From: a virus
DNA: 64,000 bases
Virus record (IMG/VR): IMGVR_UViG_3300032893_000735
Span: 1 to 64,000 of that record
Reading direction: 5' to 3' (one strand)
The notes below the pieces were generated by a model that made no database searches, was not told the origin of the DNA, and was given only the letters and a program-made list of their open reading frames with translations. Made by a program: the position numbers and the translations under genes. Positions 35,551-43,247 of the stretch are shown in pieces (within the stretch, counting starts at the first letter, position 1; each line of letters opens with the position of its first letter).

Positions 35551-38500
35551 TTACAGAAGACTACCAAAACCTACTCCGCTAGTGTTCGGTGATCCAGTTA
35601 GTTCTTCTGGTTCGACTGCTCTCTTAAAGGATTCTCTCAACACGTCACGACTCGCACGGGCTATGTTCTCCTGGTCAGCCAACTCCTGCGCTTGCTGGAA
35701 CTTCTGTTGTTGCAACTGTGCTTGAGCTTGTGCCTGCGCTTGTATCTTCTGGTTCATCTGACCACCCTGCGACTGGGCCTGCTGACGGGCCAAATCTTGC
35801 GGGGTCATGTCAGTAATTATGTCGGACATACTCTTGCATTCCGCTGCTTCGAACCAGAGATGGAGAAGTTCAGTAACATCTATTTTCTTACCTTCAAGAG
35901 CCAGAGAGGATATGATTTCCGGATTGGCCAGCGTTTGCGAGAGCATCGGAAGGGCCTGATTCAGGTTTCTCCGAGTTTGCATTTTCGACCCAGCTAGGAT
36001 GTCAAACTTAACTTTCGCGTTCAGAATATCAACAAGATCCCCGCCGTTCTCAACATACTCATGTTTCAGTTCCTCGCTCATGATGAACTGGAGTTGAGAA
36101 AGTGGGAGCATCATTCGGTTCATTTCAGCCATATCATAAAGAAACGGCACAATAATCTGATTCGCCAGCTTGTCCACGCATTCGGAAATCACGTTGGACG
36201 CGCCCTGAGTCAGCGCCTGCGCCCCAGCGGAACTACGGGCCATATTGGAATGTCCGCTGGCCCCCGCGATACCCTGGGAGGTAATCGAGTTGTTCCCCGA
36301 CACTTCGCCCACCCTAGCTTGCGACTGAGTGAACAAATAACTGGCTTCTTGGACAGGCTCCCCGAACTTGAGCGGTTCCAGATCGCCCTTAGCGTCTACT
36401 TCAATAATCCGATTCGGACCAATTCGGATACTCTGCGTCGGTACCGACTTACCGCGAACCCGAAGCATCGGAGCGTTCAGCTTCAGGTTTGCGATGTTCA
36501 TAACCAGATTCGTGATGCCAGTTTGGACACGCTGTTCGGTTCCGATCGTGTTATGGGTGAGAATGCAGTCGTCAGTTACATACAGATGGTCAGGAGAATC
36601 GACCATGATGCACTGACACTGTTTCTGAGATACTAACTCTACTGACTTGATGAAGCGGGCCGGAAGATACTTTGTTCTAGGTACGTGCTTCTCCACTTTC
36701 CTAGTCAATCGGAAAGGATTAAAGGTAACACCTATAGTCAGAATAAACTGTCTGTCAGCAGGTTTTGCGAGACCTGTGTAATTCTTTTCCCAACCTTCTT
36801 TCCATCTCTTGGTGACGACAGTTACAGAACCTCCCAAAGACTGAACCAGAAATTTCACGTCATCCCGAAGTCTTTCTGAAGTTGTATAGAACTGACAGGC
36901 ACCGTTGCTCAGCGCAGAACCGTCTGTATCCATCAGACCAGCAAGAATTGCTTTTCTTTGAGCGACAGATCCGAACTTGTAGACATCGGGAATAAACTTG
37001 TAACGTGATGTGCAATTTACTCCGAGGTCACGAGTAACCCTACGGATTACATTACACTTTCCATCAAGAGAAGTAAACTTATAGTCATATTGACTTTGCG
37101 GAATTTTAGTGATCTTGGTATTTTCGGGCAGGACTTCGTTAATCCGATCTATGAGTTCTGGATCGGCAGTAGTAAATTTGGGAGTTTCGGTAGTCATACC
37201 CCCGTCGCCAAGAAGGAGCCCCATCAGGTACGGATCAAGAGGCTGTACCTTCTCTTCAAATTCTACTGGAGAAACTATAGGTATCCTGTACCGGCATTGG
37301 TGGTGGCCAGATTTTGCTTTTAAATCTCCCCAAATCTCCTGAAGTTCCAGAGTTCTAGTTTTCCACCCACGCTTCTGTTTGATTTTTGTCTTGGTTTGTA
37401 CTGTCCACAAATGTTCTTTGCAGCACTCAGTAGAAGAGCCGTCCGAAAAATGGACACGATAAACATCTTTCTCGCCTTGCGGATATATCCCAGTAACACA
37501 GTATGGCTTTCCATCAGAACCGATAACCTTGGTTCCAACTTCAACTTCTCCCATTGTAGTCCAACCATCTGGGGTCAAAATCTTAGCGTCAAGAGGCTGG
37601 GAGCGACCGAGCCCCAAACTCCAAAAACTTTGCGGAGAATCCCACCACCCAATCGAGTAAAACGGGATCTTGCCGTAGATATTCTTGTCGTTGTAAATTA
37701 CAAGTTTCTTCTGGAGGACTACGATGTACGTGTTGTTATCCCACCGTTCGAGGACTTCAAGCGGCTGCTGGAAAGGATCGATGGTCGTCTTTTCCCACGG
37801 AGAATCTGCCCGAGCGTCCCAAAGAGGATTACGCCCGCCTTCTTGCTGAGGGTTTGATTCGACAGGTTCTACAGGGGGGAGGAACAATTCAAGGAGTTTT
37901 TCACGTGACGGGATGTTGTAGCCTTCCCGTTCGCGGAGTCTGTCCAGGTCTTCCCAAGTCATGTACCGGCGGCGGATAACATACTTCGCTTTTCGAATAT
38001 CAGGAACGTCCAGACCGGGATCGACCAAGATTTCTCGCAGATTGACGATATGCTCGAATGTGGGCCTGTCTACGACCTCTTCTATTTCTTCGACTTCTAA
38101 TTCGTCATCCGTGATACTTGTAGCAGGCGCTCCGGGGATTGAACTGGGGATTACGATAGGAGGATTCTTGCGCTTGATGATTTTACGGGTACGAGTAAAT
38201 TTTTCCCATCCGGCTTGGAAGATGGCCGTGCCGAACAGCAGCATGTTCATGGTTCCCAGACGGATCTCTTCGCGGAAATTTATATCTTCTAATTGGTATC
38301 CGAGAAGTGCGGAAACGGCTCGGGCAGCTTGCGCCGAAGTTCCGCTTCGTTCTTGCGTCATAAAAGGAGGGTTCTCATAAAACAAACCGGCAAGAACTTG
38401 AGGGGTAAGACCGTTTACCGCAGTTGCAACCGTGTAGAAGTTTACAGAGGCCGCTTCCATCTGGGTTCCGGGCCAAAAATTCGGAGTCATGACCGCGTTG

Positions 38501-38697
38501 TAGAGGTCGCGGGCATTGTTCCAACCCATTAAATACTCGCGACGACGTTCTCCGCTGTCGGCCTTTTCCGCGTCCTGTAGTACAAGTTTTAGCGGAGCTG
38601 AATCAGACGAAGCCCAGGATTGATCGTTAAGAAACGAGAGCGCCTCTTCTTTTGTGAGGTCTTGGTAAGCGTTAACCTCTGGCTGATTTAGTATCAT
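35551..38697 (-). CDS. portal protein interrupted by an intein
   Basis: 1048 residues as encoded. Residues 1-365 and 717-1048 are portal: helical N-terminal part, WDSPQSFWSLGLGR at the junction, then TIGTEQRVQTGI, and a Gln-rich C-terminus (about 985-1015) typical of podovirus portals. The portal forms the dodecameric ring at the packaging vertex and binds the terminase. Splicing out 351 residues leaves 697 residues, a normal size. The ATG follows directly on the stop of a GIY-YIG gene. Only the intein interrupts it; no intron signs. Confidence 0.9.
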   Translation of the reverse strand: MILNQPEVNAYQDLTKEEALSFLNDQSWASSDSAPLKLVLQDAEKADSGERRREYLMGWNNARDLYNAVMTPNFWPGTQMEAASVNFYTVATAVNGLTPQVLAGLFYENPPFMTQERSGTSAQAARAVSALLGYQLEDINFREEIRLGTMNMLLFGTAIFQAGWEKFTRTRKIIKRKNPPIVIPSSIPGAPATSITDDELEVEEIEEVVDRPTFEHIVNLREILVDPGLDVPDIRKAKYVIRRRYMTWEDLDRLREREGYNIPSREKLLELFLPPVEPVESNPQQEGGRNPLWDARADSPWEKTTIDPFQQPLEVLERWDNNTYIVVLQKKLVIYNDKNIYGKIPFYSIGWWDSPQSFWSLGLGRSQPLDAKILTPDGWTTMGEVEVGTKVIGSDGKPYCVTGIYPQGEKDVYRVHFSDGSSTECCKEHLWTVQTKTKIKQKRGWKTRTLELQEIWGDLKAKSGHHQCRYRIPIVSPVEFEEKVQPLDPYLMGLLLGDGGMTTETPKFTTADPELIDRINEVLPENTKITKIPQSQYDYKFTSLDGKCNVIRRVTRDLGVNCTSRYKFIPDVYKFGSVAQRKAILAGLMDTDGSALSNGACQFYTTSERLRDDVKFLVQSLGGSVTVVTKRWKEGWEKNYTGLAKPADRQFILTIGVTFNPFRLTRKVEKHVPRTKYLPARFIKSVELVSQKQCQCIMVDSPDHLYVTDDCILTHNTIGTEQRVQTGITNLVMNIANLKLNAPMLRVRGKSVPTQSIRIGPNRIIEVDAKGDLEPLKFGEPVQEASYLFTQSQARVGEVSGNNSITSQGIAGASGHSNMARSSAGAQALTQGASNVISECVDKLANQIIVPFLYDMAEMNRMMLPLSQLQFIMSEELKHEYVENGGDLVDILNAKVKFDILAGSKMQTRRNLNQALPMLSQTLANPEIISSLALEGKKIDVTELLHLWFEAAECKSMSDIITDMTPQDLARQQAQSQGGQMNQKIQAQAQAQAQLQQQKFQQAQELADQENIARASRDVLRESFKRAVEPEELTGSPNTSGVGFGSLL
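36550..37602 (-). mobile_element. LAGLIDADG intein in the portal protein (351 residues)
   Basis: Begins at Ser (residue 366: SQPLDAKILTPDGW, block A with Asp at position 5) and ends ILTHN followed by Thr, the +1 nucleophile. Block B is the T-x-x-x-x-x-H pattern near GSSTECCKEHLW. Two LAGLIDADG helices (LMGLLLGDGG and AILAGLMDTDGS) give an active-looking homing endonuclease. Block F is DSPDHLYVTDD. A Ser rather than Cys at position 1 is normal but less common; Gln as first residue one position later is the alternative. A GTCC palindrome (37441-37455) is inside it. Confidence 0.92.
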
Positions 38698-39516
38698 TTA
38701 TACCCTCGTAATCCCTAGCTTTTTCATTTTAGATGAGATTGTGTTATGCGCTACACCCAATCTTCGTCCAATTTCCCGGAGAGATATATCCATTTTCAAT
38801 AGTTCTCTAAGAAGTGTTTCGTCTATTTTTCTGCGTTCCACTTTTTTAGCTTGTTCCGATTTGACTTCCCAAAACGGTCGGAAAGGAAGACCAGATTTCT
38901 TTATTCGTCTTCGAACTGTATCTGTGCTGATCCCGAAACGCTTAGATATATCTGTTGTAGTAACTCCGTTATTCCACAGAAACACAAGTTCCTCTGAACA
39001 AATATTTTTCAAGAAGTTATGAGAGCCTCGGCCTGTCATACGTTTTGACATTTTTTCGCAGGTTTCAGGGGATAACTTTTTACCTCGAACCCCCGTGTGT
39101 CTCCCCTCGGCCCACGCTATTCTGAGGCTTTCAGATGTTTTTCTTTTCGCTTCTTCAGTTCTCTTCGTCCCCAGTTTCTTTTGTCTGGCTTTTTCAATAG
39201 CTTCGGGAGTTGGTTCTCTCCGGTCCCCTCCGGAAGTCATGTTGTACCCGACTTTTGGATTCATAGAATCTAGAAGAATAATCCATATTGACTCTAAATA
39301 GTTAGCCTGCTCGGAAGTTTCGCACGTCATTACCTCTTTGATTACAAACGAGTCTATACCATACTTCCGCATAGCGTTGTACAGGTGCGCCGTGTATCCT
39401 TCGTTTCGCCTTGCTCTGCACTTGTGAAGAGTCCACCGACGTTCCAGAAATTGATTCGTCTGCCCAACGTATATCTTATCGTTTACGAGATTTGTAATCA
39501 GGTATATAGTGAACAT
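38698..39516 (-). CDS. GIY-YIG homing endonuclease upstream of the portal
   Basis: 272 residues: GIY-YIG domain (MFTIYLITN, KIYVGQT, GYNMTSGG), NUMOD3-like stretch, and two helix-turn-helix units (about 175-205 and 230-265). Its stop abuts the portal ATG and its ATG overlaps the upstream stop (TAATG), so it is inserted between two coupled genes without breaking translation. Confidence 0.93.
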   Translation of the reverse strand: MFTIYLITNLVNDKIYVGQTNQFLERRWTLHKCRARRNEGYTAHLYNAMRKYGIDSFVIKEVMTCETSEQANYLESIWIILLDSMNPKVGYNMTSGGDRREPTPEAIEKARQKKLGTKRTEEAKRKTSESLRIAWAEGRHTGVRGKKLSPETCEKMSKRMTGRGSHNFLKNICSEELVFLWNNGVTTTDISKRFGISTDTVRRRIKKSGLPFRPFWEVKSEQAKKVERRKIDETLLRELLKMDISLREIGRRLGVAHNTISSKMKKLGITRV

Positions 39517-39704
39517 TACTTCGCCCCCGAAAGTTCCACGCAGGTGTTTCGGGATTTTTCAAAGTAGTCCGCAGACATCTTTTTAGCGGCGCGATTCTGA
39601 AGTTTGTTGGGTACGGAGGCGTCAATTACCATCTGGATTTCTTTTTCCAGATTGTCGAGGATGGAAACAAAAAGAGGCTGGATAGGTCCTTGATTTACGT
39701 TCAT
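39516..39704 (-). CDS. small helical protein, unknown
   Basis: 62 residues from ATG 39704 (AAGGAA 9 nt upstream); a longer frame to 39797 would include a GTCC palindrome (39766-39780) and lacks a ribosome site. Helical, basic C-terminus. Possibly a small head protein. Confidence 0.62.
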   Translation of the reverse strand: MNVNQGPIQPLFVSILDNLEKEIQMVIDASVPNKLQNRAAKKMSADYFEKSRNTCVELSGAK

Positions 39705-39784
39705 TATATTATTCCTTGAATGAATTTTTTGTCGGTTGATTAAAGTGTTACCGACACCACTTGTTGTCCGAAAAATGGACGGGA

Positions 39785-40114
39785 TTAGTACCCGCAATCC
39801 GGCTCGATGGCATTAGGAATCATCGCCCCGGTAATCAAATCAACCTGATCCCTCTTCGCCTTAACACTAGTACCCGCCTCCGAAGAACTCTTGCCGACCT
39901 TCCAAACATCCTTACTCCAGTTGGAAGGCATCTGGTCCCCATCGTCTTGTACCCTGCGCGGAGATTCCTGTTCATCAGACAACTCTACTAGCTTACCCGC
40001 ACCGCTTGCCATACCAGCAGGGCCGGAGCCGCCAGTCATGGGGAAGTCAGAAGGCTTACACTGCCGAGGGGATTCGAGATTCCCGCCGAGCTTAATCAAA
40101 TCGCCGATTGCCAT
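39785..40114 (-). CDS. unknown head-operon protein
   Basis: 109 residues, Gly/Ser/Asp-rich with little predicted structure. Starts one base after the stop of the neighbour. No family recognised. Confidence 0.6.
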   Translation of the reverse strand: MAIGDLIKLGGNLESPRQCKPSDFPMTGGSGPAGMASGAGKLVELSDEQESPRRVQDDGDQMPSNWSKDVWKVGKSSSEAGTSVKAKRDQVDLITGAMIPNAIEPDCGY

Positions 40115-40115
40115 A

Positions 40116-40445
40116 TTATCCTCTTAATCCGGGCACTCGGCCCGATGTTGGTTTGTTGAAGTTCAGAGCAGACTTGCCCATAGGTTTCATGAAACTAGGT
40201 TGTCCATTTTCTGGACGAGGGGCAGGTTCTTGCCAGCCATTAGGCCGATCTACACGAAGATGTGGCTGGAAAGTGATACCGAAAAGTTCGTATGTTCCGT
40301 TGTTTGGGTTGTCAGAAATTTGTGGCATTTTTCCTTGCAACTTCTGACCCGGAGGAGGCATCCATCTGCTTGGTTGACAGGCGTCTGTGGTATGCTCCGC
40401 GATTACCTTGCCGTCGTCATCTATGATTTTGACTTGGAGTTTCAC
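40116..40445 (-). CDS. unknown head-operon protein
   Basis: About 109 residues from GTG 40445, which overlaps the preceding stop (TAGTG); an ATG at 40496 is possible but overlaps the upstream gene by 52 bp. Beta-rich start, Pro/Gly-rich end. GTCC palindrome at 40202-40216 encodes PENGQ. Confidence 0.58.
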   Translation of the reverse strand: MKLQVKIIDDDGKVIAEHTTDACQPSRWMPPPGQKLQGKMPQISDNPNNGTYELFGITFQPHLRVDRPNGWQEPAPRPENGQPSFMKPMGKSALNFNKPTSGRVPGLRG

Positions 40446-40690
40446 TAGTATACTACCGTCATCTTTTCTATATTGTGCCCGATGATATTCCAGCACGTTT
40501 TCGGGAGCCCTTTTTCGTCGTGGTCTTCATATCTTTGTTTCCCGTAGTTGGATAGTATTCTTGTAGTTGTTTCGTAAAGAATATCTTCTGCCCTACGTTT
40601 TGCGGACATCGCTTTGATCAATTCCGAGAACTCCTCGTCCGTAATCCTCTGGACTCCGAGTCTAGGAACGTCTTCATAAGGTGTGTACAT
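40445..40690 (-). CDS. small protein next to terminase, unknown
   Basis: 81 residues, helical with charged middle (ELIKAMSAKRRAEDILYE). Immediately downstream of the terminase large subunit. Not recognisable as a terminase small subunit. Confidence 0.6.
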   Translation of the reverse strand: MYTPYEDVPRLGVQRITDEEFSELIKAMSAKRRAEDILYETTTRILSNYGKQRYEDHDEKGLPKTCWNIIGHNIEKMTVVY

Positions 40691-40691
40691 T

Positions 40692-42779
40692 TTATCCCCA
40701 CATGCCAGCCCCGAGCACGTTTTGCATACCGTTCGGGGTGTAGCTTGATGCTTCGGGTTCAGGTTGGAACATATCCATCGGACTTGGTTCTGGTTCTGGG
40801 TACAGCGGAACCATCAACCCGTTTTCGTCTAGGGTATAGGCTGGTCCTAGCTTAGAATCGTAGTCCTCTTCGAATACTTCATGCCAGCCGAGACGGTCGA
40901 TACAAGAGAACATGTCACGGTTGTTTTCGATTAGGGCGATTGTGGCGGGCGGGGAGAATTTTCCGGCTTGGTATCCAAGATTGTCAGGTATGTCATCATG
41001 ATTATGATCGAACATACATTTTTCAAATTCGTTGTAGACAATCTCTATCTTGTTGAGCGGCGGAGGATTGTTCTCCATACAGAAATTAGCAAACTTGAAT
41101 CTTCCCTCTGAAATCCATGGATGCAGACTGCCCATTCGAAGTTTCTTGGCGTCTTTCTGCTGGTCTGGGGTGAACCAGTCGATTCCTCGAATAAGTTCTA
41201 TCAGCCAAGGATCTCCAGTTCTAACCGCAGCTTGCTCCAGAGAATCTCTTAGGTATGTAGCACCTTGGGCATTCTCAATAGCAACCACGAACGGATGTTC
41301 TTCCTGAGCTAACTTGATTATGTTCTGGACGATCTGGTGGGGCAGCATCCGATCTCTTACGATGCGGCGGACATAAGCGACGGTCTGCTTTTTATCTGTC
41401 CGTTTTCCGGACTCGTCTATAATTGGTTCTTCGCCCCAGATTACGGATGTTCCTACCGTGTAATCTCTGCCCTTCTTTTGGCTAGAAGCTAGATCCCAAA
41501 CCTGCGAGCACGGACCTTCCCGTGGAAGTTGAGAGTAAGGGACAGTGGCACGGAGAAGCATAGCCCTGTCGAACCCAACTTGACTTGCGTTTCGTGGGTT
41601 CTGGTTGCGTTGGCCTTCGAAAGACTTTTCGTCCTTAGTGAGGTCGCCCATGCACCAAGAGAAAGACATTAGGTGCGGCAGGAGTAAGGTGCATCCTTCC
41701 TCGCCAGCTTCCTGGTAGGTGACGGGACGGCCTTCTCGCTCCAACTTCTCTCGGACTTCCGGCTTGATCTGGATCGCCCGACCGATCAGGATGTTGGTGT
41801 TGGTGGTTTTGTTCTCGTAGAACTCCCAGCCTTGACCGGTTGTTGTGGTGATGTCGCCTACGTTTTTGTCGAGTAGGACACCGTAGTGGTCTTCGTCGGC
41901 ATACCTAGTCCCGATCAGGTCGATATATGAGCCCCCGAGCGCCAGTAGCTTTTCTGACAAGAAGAGGTGGTTAGATACCTTCTCGCAAAGCAGGGTAGTC
42001 TCCGAGTTGGTATCGGACACCGCGTCATCAGCTTTGATTAATTCGTAACGCCATCCTGCCTTACTCTTGCCGACAGATGAAGCGTAAACAGTAGGTTCTT
42101 TTCGACCAGTTTTCTTTGCCGCGTAAACTGGACAAGTAAACTCGTTCGCTGCGCCTGCCTTACCTTCCTCCACACAAAAGCTGGGCCAGAAGACGTTCAT
42201 CCATGTGGGGTCTTCCTTGATGTAGAAGTGGCCGCGAATCTCGTTTAAAAAACCCTCTGCGAGACTCTTTTCTGCGGTGAGGTACAGAATTCTAATATTC
42301 GGAAAGCAAAGAATCCAATTTACAGTATCTATATGGTCGAAACTTGATTTTGCCGCGCCGCGAGGGTACAGAAGAAGTCTAGTCTTGACATCGCTTTGTT
42401 TATTTATCGGCTTCGTAGGATCTTTCTTAATAAACAACTTAGTGAAAGGCCCGTAATACTCGTCACAGAAAATGTTCTCTTCGATTGGACGCGTTCCGTT
42501 GTCGGAGGCTGGGTTCGTCATCCAGCAGAAGAATTGAGCCAGCCACATCAAATCAGTTTGGCAACGGTGCCGAACTTCTTTGCCAAGTCGAGTGTTTGGT
42601 ATATGATCGGTGCCAAGTTGCATCATGTTTAGCAAATCTTGGCGGATACTAACTAGAAAGTCATACAAGGCCCTGTTGGGAATTTTCTCGGCATCTTTGT
42701 AGAACTCGTCGGGGGAATCCTCCAAAAGAGAAGGATTCCCTCCATACTCAATTATCAATTCATCAAAATTCGACGCCAA
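40692..42779 (-). CDS. terminase large subunit
   Basis: 695 residues. ATPase: Walker A-like YPRGAAKSS near 138-146, acidic pair ADD near 250-252, coupling motif IGTRYADEDH near 289-298. Nuclease: Asp in VWDLASSQ (429) and GRDYTVG (439), VVAIENAQG, and a late DHNHDDIPDN. It packages DNA through the portal. Start TTG with GAGG 8 nt upstream; own promoter at 42805-42824. A GTCC-type palindrome with altered arms (41398-41412) is inside the gene. No intein or intron seen here. Confidence 0.93.
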   Translation of the reverse strand: MASNFDELIIEYGGNPSLLEDSPDEFYKDAEKIPNRALYDFLVSIRQDLLNMMQLGTDHIPNTRLGKEVRHRCQTDLMWLAQFFCWMTNPASDNGTRPIEENIFCDEYYGPFTKLFIKKDPTKPINKQSDVKTRLLLYPRGAAKSSFDHIDTVNWILCFPNIRILYLTAEKSLAEGFLNEIRGHFYIKEDPTWMNVFWPSFCVEEGKAGAANEFTCPVYAAKKTGRKEPTVYASSVGKSKAGWRYELIKADDAVSDTNSETTLLCEKVSNHLFLSEKLLALGGSYIDLIGTRYADEDHYGVLLDKNVGDITTTTGQGWEFYENKTTNTNILIGRAIQIKPEVREKLEREGRPVTYQEAGEEGCTLLLPHLMSFSWCMGDLTKDEKSFEGQRNQNPRNASQVGFDRAMLLRATVPYSQLPREGPCSQVWDLASSQKKGRDYTVGTSVIWGEEPIIDESGKRTDKKQTVAYVRRIVRDRMLPHQIVQNIIKLAQEEHPFVVAIENAQGATYLRDSLEQAAVRTGDPWLIELIRGIDWFTPDQQKDAKKLRMGSLHPWISEGRFKFANFCMENNPPPLNKIEIVYNEFEKCMFDHNHDDIPDNLGYQAGKFSPPATIALIENNRDMFSCIDRLGWHEVFEEDYDSKLGPAYTLDENGLMVPLYPEPEPSPMDMFQPEPEASSYTPNGMQNVLGAGMWG

Positions 42780-42804
42780 GATATATCCTCTAATCTATAA
42801 CTCT

Positions 42805-42824
42805 ATTATACCACACTCTGTCAA
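42805..42824 (-). promoter_or_regulatory. promoter of the N8 type (TTGACA-N8-TATAAT)
   Basis: Minus strand: TTGACA (42824-42819), 8 bp ending GTGG, TATAAT (42810-42805). The spacing is too short for a normal -35/-10 pair, but the same N8 layout recurs at three other gene starts; the TG before TATAAT allows extended -10 use. Overlaps the upstream stop codon and drives terminase. Confidence 0.65.
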
Positions 42825-42825
42825 G

Positions 42826-42975
42826 TTACTTCTTCTTTGTGGCCTTCTTTGCCTGTTTAGCGGTCATGACTTTTTCGCCCTTTTCAACCTTAGCCATTCC
42901 GCCCTTCTTGACTTTGCCGCCCTTCTTATATGTAGAGGGAGACGCCATACTGCCCGTCTGTTTCATTCCAGTCAT
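42826..42975 (-). CDS. 49-residue lysine/glycine-rich protein
   Basis: Sequence pattern TGMKQTGSMASPSTYKKGG, then KVKKGGMAKVEKGEKVMTA and a Lys-rich end. A short basic protein of a type common in phages, possibly DNA-binding in the virion. Starts just after the stop of the DUF6496-like gene. Confidence 0.65.
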   Translation of the reverse strand: MTGMKQTGSMASPSTYKKGGKVKKGGMAKVEKGEKVMTAKQAKKATKKK

Positions 42976-42976
42976 A

Positions 42977-43162
42977 TTACCTTCCTTTTGATTTCTTTTT
43001 CTTGCTCACCCCGGCTTCACTGAGGGCGATTGCGATCCCTTGTTTAGGGTTGGTTACTTTCTGGCCAGAGCTAGACTTCAGCTTTCCCGACTTAAACTCG
43101 TGCATCACATCCGATACCGCTTTACGCTTACCGGCTTTGGTGGTTGGTTTTCTTGCTGGCAT
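42977..43162 (-). CDS. DUF6496-like small basic protein
   Basis: 61 residues from ATG 43162. Pattern VMHEFKSGKLKSSSGQKVTN followed by PKQGIAIALSEA is the DUF6496 core; function unknown. A GTCC palindrome (43168-43182) lies 5 bp upstream and supplies part of the leader. Confidence 0.75.
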   Translation of the reverse strand: MPARKPTTKAGKRKAVSDVMHEFKSGKLKSSSGQKVTNPKQGIAIALSEAGVSKKKKSKGR

Positions 43163-43247
43163 ATTTCGTCCATTTTCTGGATTGCTTCGTCCTGTTCTCT
43201 CAGTTGATCTGGCTAGGCCGGGTATCGTCGTGCTCACAGCGTCAGCG

